Assembly (NCBI GenBank): GCA_023954475.1 | Contig: JAMLHW010000007.1 | Span: 1 to 64,000, forward strand | DNA: 64,000 nucleotides | Direction of reading: 5' to 3' | Source: Anaerolineae bacterium | GTDB lineage: Bacteria > Chloroflexota > Anaerolineae > Promineifilales > Promineifilaceae | Part shown: positions 51,469 to 60,745 of the stretch, piece by piece | How positions within the stretch are numbered: the stretch's first letter is position 1 | Layout of the letters: every line of letters starts with the position of its first letter | Translations under genes and position numbers: made by a program | The notes under the pieces: model-generated | What the model saw: only the letters and a program-made list of their open reading frames with translations | The model's database searches: none | What the model was told of the DNA's origin: nothing

Positions 51469-52422
51469 ATGCGTTTCTTGGTTACAGGTGGGGCAGGTTT
51501 TCTGGGTAGCGCATTGGCCAATCAACTGACCAAAGATGGACACGAAGTACGCGTGCTTGATGATTTGAGTAACGGGAACCGGTCGCGCCTTGCGCCTGAA
51601 ATCACATTTATCCAGGGTGACATAAACAATATTCCCCGGCTGTGGTCGATTTTGCAGGGCGTCGATTGTGTCTATCATCTGGCAGCGCGTGTCTCAGTCG
51701 CTGAATCAATCCTTTATCCGCGTGATTACAACGCGACGAATGTCGGCGGAACGGTGAGTTTAATGGAAGCGATGCGTGACGCGGGTGTACGCCGTGTTGT
51801 CTTGACTTCCTCAGGCGCTGTCTATGGTCATCACGAACAGCAACCGGTACACGAACTCGATCCGTTGCGTCCTGACTCGCCTTACGCCGTGAGTAAGTGG
51901 TCGGCCGAACAATACGTCCAGACTATCGGTATGCTGTGGGGCTTGGAAACGGTGGCACTGCGGATTTTCAATGCATATGGGCCGGGTCAGCCGCTGCCCG
52001 TGTCACATGCGCCGGTCATTCCGCGCTTTTTGCAACAAGCAGTGAGCGGCGGTTCGCTGGTGATACATGGTGATGGCACACAATCACGCGATTTTGTCTA
52101 TGTGCAGGATGTAGTCGCCGCACTGGTCGCAGCCGCAACAGCCCGGGATGTGGATCGAACGGTGATCAATGTAGGGAGTGGGATAGAAACGACAATTGCT
52201 GGATTAGTTGAGGTGATCGGATCCGTTATCGGCCGAAAAATCAATCTTATCTATAACAAAAGCAAGCCAGGAGGCGTAAGCCGCCTCGTTGCCGACATCA
52301 GCAGAGCTCGCACTTTACTTGAATTTAGCCCACAAGTCTCGTTGGAAGCAGGATTACGCACGATGCTAGAAGTCGATCCGCGTTTCCAAACGAACCCACA
52401 GTCACTTTCTCCGGCACGCTAA
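51469..52422 (+). CDS. NAD-dependent epimerase/dehydratase (UDP-glucose 4-epimerase-like)
   Basis: 317 residues from ATG 51469 (AAGGTGA 6 bases upstream). Extended short-chain-dehydrogenase fold: LVTGGAGFLGSALANQL (TGxxGxxG), DDLSNGNRSRL, LTSSGAVYGHHEQQPVHE, and catalytic YAVSKWSAEQY (YxxxK). Interconverts nucleotide sugars, probably supplying the glycosyltransferases at 32.8-35.3 kb or the coat of the big exoprotein. TCGGCCGA copies at 51901 and 52229. Confidence 0.87.
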   Translation: MRFLVTGGAGFLGSALANQLTKDGHEVRVLDDLSNGNRSRLAPEITFIQGDINNIPRLWSILQGVDCVYHLAARVSVAESILYPRDYNATNVGGTVSLMEAMRDAGVRRVVLTSSGAVYGHHEQQPVHELDPLRPDSPYAVSKWSAEQYVQTIGMLWGLETVALRIFNAYGPGQPLPVSHAPVIPRFLQQAVSGGSLVIHGDGTQSRDFVYVQDVVAALVAAATARDVDRTVINVGSGIETTIAGLVEVIGSVIGRKINLIYNKSKPGGVSRLVADISRARTLLEFSPQVSLEAGLRTMLEVDPRFQTNPQSLSPAR

Positions 52423-52443
52423 TACACAACACCAAATAACAAA

Positions 52444-52469
52444 GAAGCCGGAGTATAAACTCCGGCTTC
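52444..52469 (-). terminator. Terminator downstream of tRNA-Leu
   Basis: An 11-bp perfect stem GAAGCCGGAGT / ACTCCGGCTTC with a 4-base loop. On the minus strand it is followed by ctttgttattt, so it ends the tRNA transcript. It also sits just after the epimerase stop on the plus strand. Confidence 0.7.
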
Positions 52470-52485
52470 CAAGTCTGCCTCATAG

Positions 52486-52567
52486 TGCCCAGGAGAGGAC
52501 TCGAACCTCCACGCCCATAGGGCATAGGCCCTCAACCTACTGCGTATGCCAATTCCGCCACCTGGGC
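52486..52567 (-). tRNA. tRNA-Leu (anticodon GAG)
   Basis: 82 bases on the minus strand folding as a class II tRNA: acceptor GCCCAGG/CCTGGGC, D arm, anticodon stem GTAGG/CCTAT with loop TTGAGGG (anticodon GAG), long variable arm GCCC-TAT-GGGC, and T arm GGAGG-TTCGAGT-CCTCT. The discriminator is A. The CCA end is not encoded. Confidence 0.95.
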
Positions 52568-53150
52568 ATGTTAACCGCCCAATATTATACATGTCAAGCG
52601 CCAGTTTTCAAAGCAACAATTTGTCAGAAGCAGTGCGCACACACTTACTCTGACGAACACGATCACGCAACACGACAACAGAAAAACAAACCGCCAAACC
52701 CCTATGATGACCCCGGCGGCTCTTTACATTAGTACAACCTGAGATTATAATAAAGCCTAGGGCTACGGGGTAAAGTGATCAAATTCTGGTAAAAAGTTTC
52801 GGCTTCGTTTGCATCCTATTATCAAAAAACTCTGTAGATACATTGATCTTGGTCATGCATTCAGACTCGATCGAATCAATCAGCATTTGATTATCTTTCT
52901 AACTGACGACCTTGATGCAAGGAGTTACGCAATCCTGTTAGATCGTCTCCCGAAACAATACACTCGGTATCGGAAAACTGTCAGGTCTTCAGCCCAACTG
53001 CGTAAATCTCATCACGACAGATTCTCACCACAAAGTGAAAGAGAGGTGCCTATAGAAACGAGATTCAAATTGTTGACACGCAATATCTTACATCCATATC
53101 GGTGCGTCAGAGACGATTCGTTCCCATTGCACCGTCATTTAAGGCGATTT
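52568..53150. other. Long gap without a supported gene
   Basis: The 600 bases between tRNA-Leu and the giant exoprotein contain a 124-codon frame (52809-53183) with no ribosome site and no recognisable product, and a weak 5-bp CCGCC/GGCGG hairpin near 52690. I see no gene or convincing promoter. Confidence 0.4.
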
Positions 53151-53167
53151 GTACAAGGAGGTACAAC

Positions 53168-56100
53168 GTGCGTCGACATATAGTTATTCCAGCTCTTCTG
53201 TTAGTCATGGTATTATCCATGGCACCTGCATTACTGACTACTGGATCAGCAGCCCCTGCTGAAAATGGCCCCGTCGCATCCGGTATTTACCGCGGCGTGA
53301 GTACTGCAGAACGATTCGACATTTCTCCACCTCTCAGTTCGATGGTGACTTCTGAAGCCGTAAAATCCAGTCCCCATCGTGAAATTCCCGAAGGCTTGCC
53401 GACTGACATGATTGGGGAATTTGGTCCCCAAAGTTTCGACACAGTCGTCCAATCAACACTCGGTTCCGGCCGAATTCCCGGACCTACTCAAAGCTTTGAT
53501 GGGCCTTCTAACCTGGCTGGCGTCTCACCGCCTGATCCGGTTGGAGATGTAGGTCCCAATCATTACGTTGCCATGAGCAACCTCTACTCGGCCGTTTACG
53601 ATAAAACCGGCACACTGCTATTAGGCCCATTCCCCAACAATGATTTGTGGAATGGCTTCGGTGGTGACTGTGAGACTGACAATTCTGGCGATCCCATAGT
53701 GCTGCATGATCAGATAGCCGATCGCTGGATGCTGTCACAATTTACAGCCTCAGGCCCAACTTACTTCAACTGTGTCGCTATCTCGACGACCCCGGATCCC
53801 ACAGGCACTTACTACCGTTACGCCTTCAGCACCGGCACCAATTTCCCGGACTACCCCAAGTACGGATTCTGGTCTGATGGCCTGTATATCAGCACGCGTG
53901 AATTCGCTGGTGGCGTAACTTATGTCGGTGTTGGCGCTTACGCGATTAACCGAAATGATCTCATTTCCGGTAATCCTGTGCCGCAAGTGATTTCTTTCCT
54001 GGTCACCAACGCATCAGCCGGTGGTGCCTACAATATCGGTGATGGTTTGTTGCCCACCGACTTTGACGGCTCAACATTACCACCAGCCGGCACACCTAAT
54101 TTCTTTGCCGGAACGATGGATGATGGCGCACAATATGGCGCACCGCAAGATGCTATGACGCTGTGGGAATTTGATGTCGACTGGGCTGTTCCTGCTAATT
54201 CGAGCTTCCTATTGGCACATACACTGACCGTCGCACCATTTGACTCCCAGTTTCCCTGTACTCCCACTTCTCGCAACTGTATTCCGCAGCCTGACACAAG
54301 CAACAAAGTTGACATTCTGTCATATCGTCAGCGTCCGTTGCACCGTCTTGCATACCGCAATTACGGTTCGCATGAATCGTTGGTAACCAATCAATCGGTT
54401 GAAGCTGCGCCTAATATGGCCGGTGTCCGCTGGTATGAAGTCCGCGACCCGAACGGCGCAGCCAACATCTATCAACAAGGAACGTACGCACCTGGTGTCA
54501 CCGATGGCATCTACCGCTGGATGGGTAGTGTTGCTATGGATAACGCAGGTAATATGGCGCTTGGTTATAGTGCCTCGAATGCTACCAGTGTGTATCCCAG
54601 TGTCTGGTATACAGGGCGTCTCGCCAGCGATCCGTTGGGAACAATGCCTCAAGGTGAAGGAAGTATCATTGACGGCACGGGTTCTCAGACTGGCAGTGGG
54701 CGTTGGGGCGACTATACGTCAATGAATATCGACCCATCCGACGATTGTTCATTCTGGTATGTCAATGAATATGTCCCGACCACCAGTTCAGTCGGTTGGC
54801 GTCTGCGCATCGGGTCGTTCCGGTTTGACGAATGCGGTTCGCCGGACTACACGATGTCGACGTCACCGGCATCACAGGATATCTGCGAACCGGACGACGC
54901 CATCTACACCGTGTCCACCGGCTCCATCTCCGGTTACAACACGCCCATCGACCTCTCCACCGTCGGCAACCCCGGCACAGAGAGCTTTGTCCCCAATCCG
55001 GTGACCCCCGGCAACGACAGCACGCTGACAATCAGCGGTGCGACTGCCGGCAACTACACCTTCGATGTCGTCGGCGACAGTGGCGGCAATATGAAGACCA
55101 ATACGGTCTCGCTCAACGTCTTTGACGGCGTACCCGCTGCCCCCACCCTGGTCTCTCCGGCTGACGGCGCTGTCGATGTGCCGGTGCTGCCGACCTTTAC
55201 CTGGAACGCGGTAGCCGACGCCACCGACTACACCATTGAAATCGCCGATGACGCCGGTTTCACCAATATCATTGATTCCGCCACAGTCGCCGGGACGAGC
55301 TACACGCCCGGTGCACCGCTCGACATCCTCACCACCTACTGGTGGCGGGTGACTGCCAACAATATCTGCGGGGTCGGTGCGACTTCGGCCGAATGGAGCT
55401 TCACCACACTCGAAGGCGAAACCATCTCCTGCAACGGACCTGCCGTCGGCTTTGAACTGGGTCTGCCCGACAGTTGGGTCGTCGACACCCCGTTCGGTCC
55501 CGTCTACTGGTCGACAACCGACGACCTGGCAGCCTGCGACAACGGTGGCAACCAAACCCCCGGTAGCGGCGCGGCAGCCTGTGCCGATGCAGACCAAACC
55601 AACCAGGCCGGCGATCCCTACGACACCTCCCTGGTGACCAATTCGTTTGACCTGACCGGCTACAGTACAGTCTCCCTCGATTTCGCGGCAGCATTCCAGA
55701 TTTACATCAATCCGGATGACTACTTTGCCGTTGAAATCTCCACAGACAACGGCGCGACCTGGACCCAGGAACTGTTGTGGGATACAAACCACAACAACGG
55801 CGGCGAAAACGTCTCGCTCGACTTGAGTGCTTACGCCGGTAACGCCGACGTCCAGGCACGCTTCCGCTACTACGGCGAAGGCTGGAACTGGTGGGCACAA
55901 GTCGACGACGTAGCGCTAACCTGTGAAGCGGGTGGCGGCGATCCCATTATCAATGTCAACCCCGGTTCACTGGCCGCGACACAGCCGCCAGACACCACGA
56001 CCATGCAAGACCTCGACATCAGCAACGTCGGCGGTGCCGACCTCGACTGGAGCATTTACGAAGATGCTTCCGTCATGCGCCCCGTCAGCGCGGGTCGTGA

Positions 56101-59092
56101 GATTGCCACCGTAGGTGCCAACGGCGTAGCGGGACTGGCCGCAGCCGGCACCGGCACCGGCGTCCGCGCGACACCGGAAAGCCAGGCCAACCGCGACCTG
56201 GTCACCATCACCCACTCGGCGACCAACAACATCGTCCAGTTCAACTCAGTCTCCTGCAACGCCGGCGGACTGCACACAGACAACAGCTACCTGCGCGTCT
56301 TTGACCTCGATTCGTTCGGCATCACCGACAACTTCGACGTCACCGAAGTGGAGATCGGCATCGAACAGGCACTGGGCGCTACCGGCAGCCAGCCGATCAG
56401 CGTCAACCTGTACACCCTTACCGACCCCAATGCGCCGTTGACCTTCGGCAACCTGACGCCAATCGGCAGCACCGACACCACCGTGAGCGACCAATCCCTC
56501 ACCCTGTGGACAGCGTCTGTCACCGGCACAGCGCCGGCCGGTTCCGTCCTGGTCGTGGAAATCTTCACACCAGACGGCCAGACAACAGGCAACAGCTTCT
56601 TCATCGGTTCCAATCCGGACGGACAGACAGGCCCGAGCTATCTGGCCGCAGCTGCCTGTGGCGTACCGGAACCACTGCCGACCGGCGACCTGGGCTTCCC
56701 GGGTATGCACATCGTCATGAATGTGACCGGTGACACCACCATGGGTGGTGGTGGACAGGCATGTGATGCCCCCGAAGACATCGGCTGGGCCTCTGTAGCC
56801 CCCGACATGGGCACGACGCCACCGGCAGGCACAGACACCGTTTCCGTGACCTTTGACTCGACCGGATTGGCCGACGGCACGTACGAAGGTGCCCTGTGCG
56901 TCGAGAGCAACGACCCGGTCACCCCATTGGTCGAAGTGCCGGTCTCACTGACCGTCGAGACACCGGTTGGTGCCGACCTCGTCTGCAACAACGATCCAAT
57001 CGCGTTCGAAAGCGGTCTGCCGGCAAGCTGGTCGGTTGACACCCCGTTCGGCACCGTCTACTGGTCGACAACCGACGACCTGGCAGCATGCGACAACGGC
57101 GGCAACCAGACATTGGGCAGCGGCGAAGCAGCCTGTGCTGACTCCGACGAGACCAACGTCCCCGGCGATCCGTACGACACCTCGCTGGTGACCAACGCCA
57201 TCGACCTGACTGGTTACAACTCCGTTTCACTCGACTTTGCGGTCAACTACAACGACATCGACGCGTCCGGCGGCGACATGTTCTCGGTGGAAGTCTCCAC
57301 TGACGGCGGTGCCACCTGGACGAGCGAACTGTCGTGGAACAGTGACCACAACGAAATCGCCTCCGTTGACCTGAGCAGCTATGGCGGCAACGCCAACGTC
57401 CTCGTGCGCTTCCGCTATGCCGGCCTGGGCTGGGACTGGTGGGCGCAAGTCGACGACGTGTCGCTGACCTGTGCTGATGCCGGTGTCGGACCGATCATCG
57501 AAGTCGACCCGGACACGGTCCACTCGTCACAACAGACGAACACGACCAACGATGAGACGTTCAACATCAACAACCTGGGTGATGCCGACCTCGACTGGAA
57601 CATCTACGAAGATGCCGCGTTCCCGGCCATTCCGGCCAGCGACGGCAACTTCCCGCGTGGCCCGTACGCTGCGTCGGCCGGTGCACCACCGGCGGCTGCC
57701 AATGCCCCGGTGAGCAAAGGCCCCGGCTTGAACGCGCTGCTCGGCTCGATGGCTTACGGCACGGAAACGCAGACGAATAACTTCGACGGCTTCGACCTGG
57801 ATGTGCCGGAAGTGTTGACGCCTGTGGCGCCGTACGTCTGGACGACGTTCCCCGGCGCGGGTGCGATGGATGACGGCACGGACAACGTTTACTTCTTCGA
57901 CGGACAGGTGGCGTATGAAGCCAATGTGATGACGGGTGTCATCACCCCGTTGGGCCCTGTGGCCGGCTTTGCGCAAGACCCCAGTGGTATGTCGCAAGAC
58001 CCGAACACCGGTGTCTTCTACGTGGTGACGACCGATGTCGCGTCGTCAAACCTGTACACGGTTGACTTTGGCAGTCTGACGGCGACACCGGTGGGTACGG
58101 TGACCAATGCGCCGGCGGCGATCGCGCTGGCGTTTACGGATGCCGGTGATTTGTACACCTATGACATCGTCAATGACGTGCTGCTGTCGGTCAATCCGGC
58201 GACGGGTGCGGGCACGGTGATCGGCTCGATTGGGTTCGATGCCAACTTCGGTCAGGGGATGGATTACGATTCAGCCTCCGGCACGATGTACATGGCAGCC
58301 TTCAACAGTGGTACGTTCCAGGCTGAGCTGCGCTCGGTGAATCTGGGCAACGGCAATACGCAGTTTGAGGGTATCCTCGGCTCAGCGGTACCGGGCGGTT
58401 TGACGCAGCTTTCGTTCCTGGCTATCGAGGGTGGCACGCCGCCACCGCCGGAGGTCTGTGACGTGGCTTCGGACATCAGCTGGGCTTCGGTTGCGCCGGA
58501 TATGGGCACGACGCCGGCGATGGGCAGTGACACGGTGACGGTGACGTTTGACTCGACCGGTTTGCTGCCGGGTGAGTATGAAGGCACGTTGTGTGTCGAG
58601 AGCAATGACCCCCAGAATCCGTTGGTGACGGTCTTGCTGCAACTGTGGGTTGAGGAACCGCCGACGGCTGTCGAGATGGCGGACCTGAGCGCGACGGTGA
58701 ATGCGGACGGGTCGGTGACGGTGGCCTGGGAGACGGCTGCGGAAGTGGCGAATGCGGGCTTCAATGTCTATCGCAGTGTGTCGGCCGATGCGCTGGGTGA
58801 GATGGTGAACGGTGCGTTGATTGCGAGTACGGCGTCGGCTGGTGCCGGTGCGTCGTACAGCTTCACGGACAGTGCGGTCGGTGCCGGTATCTTCTACTAC
58901 TGGGTAGAAGCGGTGGCGACGGATGGCACGACGTTTGCCCATGGCCCGGTGGAAGCGGTGACGCAAGCGCCGACTTCGGCTGGTTTGTCCGGCTTTGGTG
59001 GTGGCAGCAGCACGGCGTTGCCGTTGGTGTTGGTCGCTGTCCTGGCTGTGGCCCTGCTTGGTGGTGCGTTTGTCTCGCGTCGTAAGGCGTAG
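53168..59092 (+). CDS. Giant C-terminally anchored exoprotein with duplicated modules
   Basis: 1974 residues from GTG 53168-53170, which has AAGGAGGT 6 bases upstream. Signal peptide to about residue 30 (ending GSAAPA). Residues ~80-560 look like a propeller or lectin-like head (PPDPVGDVGPNHYVAMSNL, WGDYTSMNIDPSDDCSFW). A fibronectin-III-like unit is at ~650-750 (PAAPTLVSPADGAVDVPVL). A module of about 515 residues then occurs twice, starting near 752 and 1270: a jelly-roll with YWSTTDDLAACDNGGNQT and WWAQVDDV, then a choice-of-anchor-type beta unit with WASVAPDMGTT and CVESNDP. It ends GFGGGSSTALPLVL, a transmembrane helix and SRRKA, a Gly-rich sorting-tail pattern. DNA copies of the module are near-identical over stretches. 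Only two TCGGCCGA copies occur in 5.9 kb. Likely a cell-surface adhesin or matrix protein. Confidence 0.8.
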   Translation: MRRHIVIPALLLVMVLSMAPALLTTGSAAPAENGPVASGIYRGVSTAERFDISPPLSSMVTSEAVKSSPHREIPEGLPTDMIGEFGPQSFDTVVQSTLGSGRIPGPTQSFDGPSNLAGVSPPDPVGDVGPNHYVAMSNLYSAVYDKTGTLLLGPFPNNDLWNGFGGDCETDNSGDPIVLHDQIADRWMLSQFTASGPTYFNCVAISTTPDPTGTYYRYAFSTGTNFPDYPKYGFWSDGLYISTREFAGGVTYVGVGAYAINRNDLISGNPVPQVISFLVTNASAGGAYNIGDGLLPTDFDGSTLPPAGTPNFFAGTMDDGAQYGAPQDAMTLWEFDVDWAVPANSSFLLAHTLTVAPFDSQFPCTPTSRNCIPQPDTSNKVDILSYRQRPLHRLAYRNYGSHESLVTNQSVEAAPNMAGVRWYEVRDPNGAANIYQQGTYAPGVTDGIYRWMGSVAMDNAGNMALGYSASNATSVYPSVWYTGRLASDPLGTMPQGEGSIIDGTGSQTGSGRWGDYTSMNIDPSDDCSFWYVNEYVPTTSSVGWRLRIGSFRFDECGSPDYTMSTSPASQDICEPDDAIYTVSTGSISGYNTPIDLSTVGNPGTESFVPNPVTPGNDSTLTISGATAGNYTFDVVGDSGGNMKTNTVSLNVFDGVPAAPTLVSPADGAVDVPVLPTFTWNAVADATDYTIEIADDAGFTNIIDSATVAGTSYTPGAPLDILTTYWWRVTANNICGVGATSAEWSFTTLEGETISCNGPAVGFELGLPDSWVVDTPFGPVYWSTTDDLAACDNGGNQTPGSGAAACADADQTNQAGDPYDTSLVTNSFDLTGYSTVSLDFAAAFQIYINPDDYFAVEISTDNGATWTQELLWDTNHNNGGENVSLDLSAYAGNADVQARFRYYGEGWNWWAQVDDVALTCEAGGGDPIINVNPGSLAATQPPDTTTMQDLDISNVGGADLDWSIYEDASVMRPVSAGREIATVGANGVAGLAAAGTGTGVRATPESQANRDLVTITHSATNNIVQFNSVSCNAGGLHTDNSYLRVFDLDSFGITDNFDVTEVEIGIEQALGATGSQPISVNLYTLTDPNAPLTFGNLTPIGSTDTTVSDQSLTLWTASVTGTAPAGSVLVVEIFTPDGQTTGNSFFIGSNPDGQTGPSYLAAAACGVPEPLPTGDLGFPGMHIVMNVTGDTTMGGGGQACDAPEDIGWASVAPDMGTTPPAGTDTVSVTFDSTGLADGTYEGALCVESNDPVTPLVEVPVSLTVETPVGADLVCNNDPIAFESGLPASWSVDTPFGTVYWSTTDDLAACDNGGNQTLGSGEAACADSDETNVPGDPYDTSLVTNAIDLTGYNSVSLDFAVNYNDIDASGGDMFSVEVSTDGGATWTSELSWNSDHNEIASVDLSSYGGNANVLVRFRYAGLGWDWWAQVDDVSLTCADAGVGPIIEVDPDTVHSSQQTNTTNDETFNINNLGDADLDWNIYEDAAFPAIPASDGNFPRGPYAASAGAPPAAANAPVSKGPGLNALLGSMAYGTETQTNNFDGFDLDVPEVLTPVAPYVWTTFPGAGAMDDGTDNVYFFDGQVAYEANVMTGVITPLGPVAGFAQDPSGMSQDPNTGVFYVVTTDVASSNLYTVDFGSLTATPVGTVTNAPAAIALAFTDAGDLYTYDIVNDVLLSVNPATGAGTVIGSIGFDANFGQGMDYDSASGTMYMAAFNSGTFQAELRSVNLGNGNTQFEGILGSAVPGGLTQLSFLAIEGGTPPPPEVCDVASDISWASVAPDMGTTPAMGSDTVTVTFDSTGLLPGEYEGTLCVESNDPQNPLVTVLLQLWVEEPPTAVEMADLSATVNADGSVTVAWETAAEVANAGFNVYRSVSADALGEMVNGALIASTASAGAGASYSFTDSAVGAGIFYYWVEAVATDGTTFAHGPVEAVTQAPTSAGLSGFGGGSSTALPLVLVAVLAVALLGGAFVSRRKA

Positions 59093-59143
59093 TATCTGAT
59101 GAGGTGGGCAGGGTTTCGGCCGATATCCTGCTCATTCACCTAT

Positions 59144-59180
59144 AAAAAAGGCGGTACGGGAAAGCCCGTACCGCCTTTTT
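59144..59180. terminator. Strong bidirectional terminator
   Basis: AAAAAAGGCGGTACGGG and CCCGTACCGCCTTTTT pair over 16 bases with a 4-base loop. It separates the giant exoprotein gene from the convergent small membrane-protein gene. Confidence 0.9.
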
Positions 59181-59211
59181 GTTTGCACTGAGGGGAGAGA
59201 GAACCCAAGTA

Positions 59212-59661
59212 TCAACGCAATGTGTTGTTGATGATGACGCGCAAACCTAAACCAACCACCAGAACCGGCCAAAATACATTCCAACTCAATCCAAACAGAA
59301 ACAGACCAGCAACCAATAGCAAAATCACGCCCCATCCCAATGCTTCACGCGCTTCCTTGGGATAGTGGCCGGTTCTATCGCGAATGGCGAAGGCTTTTTT
59401 GATGCTGCCGCTGGCTGGAAGCAAAATAAACAATGCCCACCAATTCATAATCTGCCAACCAATTGTGTTGGACGCGAGCAACGCGATGCCAACTGCGATC
59501 AGGATCAAGCCGAATCCCCATTGCGAGTGACTGTTGTGGGTGTGGTGGCGACCCGTGTAGCATGATTGCCTTGACTTGACTGCAACTATATCAGCATCAT
59601 CAAATTCGCGTAACAGCTTTTCTTTCTCAGCAGCTTTCAAATCATCTACACTGGCGCTCAT
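59212..59661 (-). CDS. Small polytopic membrane protein (LiaI/LiaF-like hydrophobic core)
   Basis: 149 residues from ATG 59659-59661 (AAGGAA 7 bases upstream). A charged N-terminus with a His/Ser-rich stretch (RHHTHNSHSQ) precedes two helices (GFGLILIAVGIALLASNTIG, WWALFILLPA), an interior loop, and two more (GWGVILLLVAGLFLFGL, FWPVLVVGLGLRVII). This helical spacing recalls LiaI/LiaF-type and DUF5668 proteins of envelope-stress systems. Function not known. Confidence 0.55.
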   Translation of the reverse strand: MSASVDDLKAAEKEKLLREFDDADIVAVKSRQSCYTGRHHTHNSHSQWGFGLILIAVGIALLASNTIGWQIMNWWALFILLPASGSIKKAFAIRDRTGHYPKEAREALGWGVILLLVAGLFLFGLSWNVFWPVLVVGLGLRVIINNTLR

Positions 59662-59865
59662 GTTATTTCCTTGTGTACTATTGCACATCTTCCATGCATA
59701 GTGGAGCCTTGATTCGGCCGAAACCACACAGCATACTCAATATCGGTTAAAATCAATACGCTGTAACGTGACAAAAGTTGCAGGAGCACGCTGAATGCGT
59801 TAGATTTCGTCGTTTTAGAATGCAGTGTCCTGCATCTGCACGGCGCTTTAAGCTTGGAGCACCTG

Positions 59866-60732
59866 TTGTTTATTGGCTTGATTAAAACCATGCGGCCACG
59901 GCAGTGGCCCAAAAACGGCTTTGTCTTCGTCCCTCTGCTATTCGACGGCAATTTCACCACCGAACGCGCCATGCGGACAGTTTTCGCTTTTGTGTTGTTA
60001 TGCCTGATGTCGAGTGCCGTCTACATCATGAATGACCTGGCCGATATCGAAAGCGATCGTCGCCACCCCACCAAACGCAATCGCCCTCTACCTGCCGGTG
60101 AACTCAACCCGACTGTAGCAGCGATTGCTGCCGTGCTGTTCGCTGTGGGCAGTTTGCTGGCCGGCGCAGTATTGGCACCTGAATTTGCTGCCGTCCTGCT
60201 CGCTTATCTCATCGTACAAGTTGCCTATACTTTTTGGCTGAAAAACGTCGTCCTGCTCGATGTGCTTGTGGTGGCGACCGGATTTGTGCTGCGTATCGCA
60301 GCCGGCGTCACGGTAATTGAAGTGCAACGATTTTCCCCATGGCTATATGTATTCGGTGGCTTTCTGGCGCTATTCATGGTTTTGGGCAAGCGACGGCATG
60401 AATTGGTATTATTAGGCAGTGAGGCATCTAATCATCGGCCGATTCTCACAGAGTACAACCTCGATCTCGTCGACAGACTGATTACCATTGTGACGACAAG
60501 CGCCATTGCGTCATACAGTCTGTATACGTTTTTGGCTGAAGGTATTCCGGCCAACCATCTGATGATGGCGACAATTCCCTTCGTTCTCTACGGCATATTC
60601 CGCTATATGTATCTGGTATTGGTCAAAGAGCAAGGGGGCGCGCCGGAAGAGATTTTGCTTACCGACCGCGCGATGCAACTCGATCTGGTTCTGTGGCTGA
60701 TCCTGGTAATTTTGTCGCGACACGTCTTGTGA
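59866..60732 (+). CDS. UbiA-family decaprenyl-phosphate phosphoribosyltransferase-like enzyme
   Basis: 288 residues if TTG 59866 is the start (GGAG 7 bases upstream); TTG 59854 and ATG 59890 are alternatives. About eight helices. Asp-rich motif NDLADIESDRRHPTKRNRPLP (read as NDLADIESDRRHP) is the signature of DPPR synthase (Rv3806c type), which joins phosphoribosyl diphosphate to polyprenyl phosphate. A second motif lies in YNLDLVDRLITIVT. In Actinobacteria the product feeds arabinan synthesis; the downstream use here is not known. Mevalonate kinase follows after 13 bases, so both sit in lipid-carrier metabolism. Confidence 0.82.
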   Translation: MFIGLIKTMRPRQWPKNGFVFVPLLFDGNFTTERAMRTVFAFVLLCLMSSAVYIMNDLADIESDRRHPTKRNRPLPAGELNPTVAAIAAVLFAVGSLLAGAVLAPEFAAVLLAYLIVQVAYTFWLKNVVLLDVLVVATGFVLRIAAGVTVIEVQRFSPWLYVFGGFLALFMVLGKRRHELVLLGSEASNHRPILTEYNLDLVDRLITIVTTSAIASYSLYTFLAEGIPANHLMMATIPFVLYGIFRYMYLVLVKEQGGAPEEILLTDRAMQLDLVLWLILVILSRHVL

Positions 60733-60745
60733 GCGAGAGCGTTAT

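Noticed and set aside
52809-53183. 124-codon open frame upstream of the exoprotein
   Set aside because: No ribosome site, no hydrophobic or domain pattern, and its end overlaps the well-supported exoprotein start.
53155-53183. Earlier start (53102) for the giant exoprotein
   Set aside because: The GTG at 53168 has a near-perfect ribosome site and gives a clean signal peptide.
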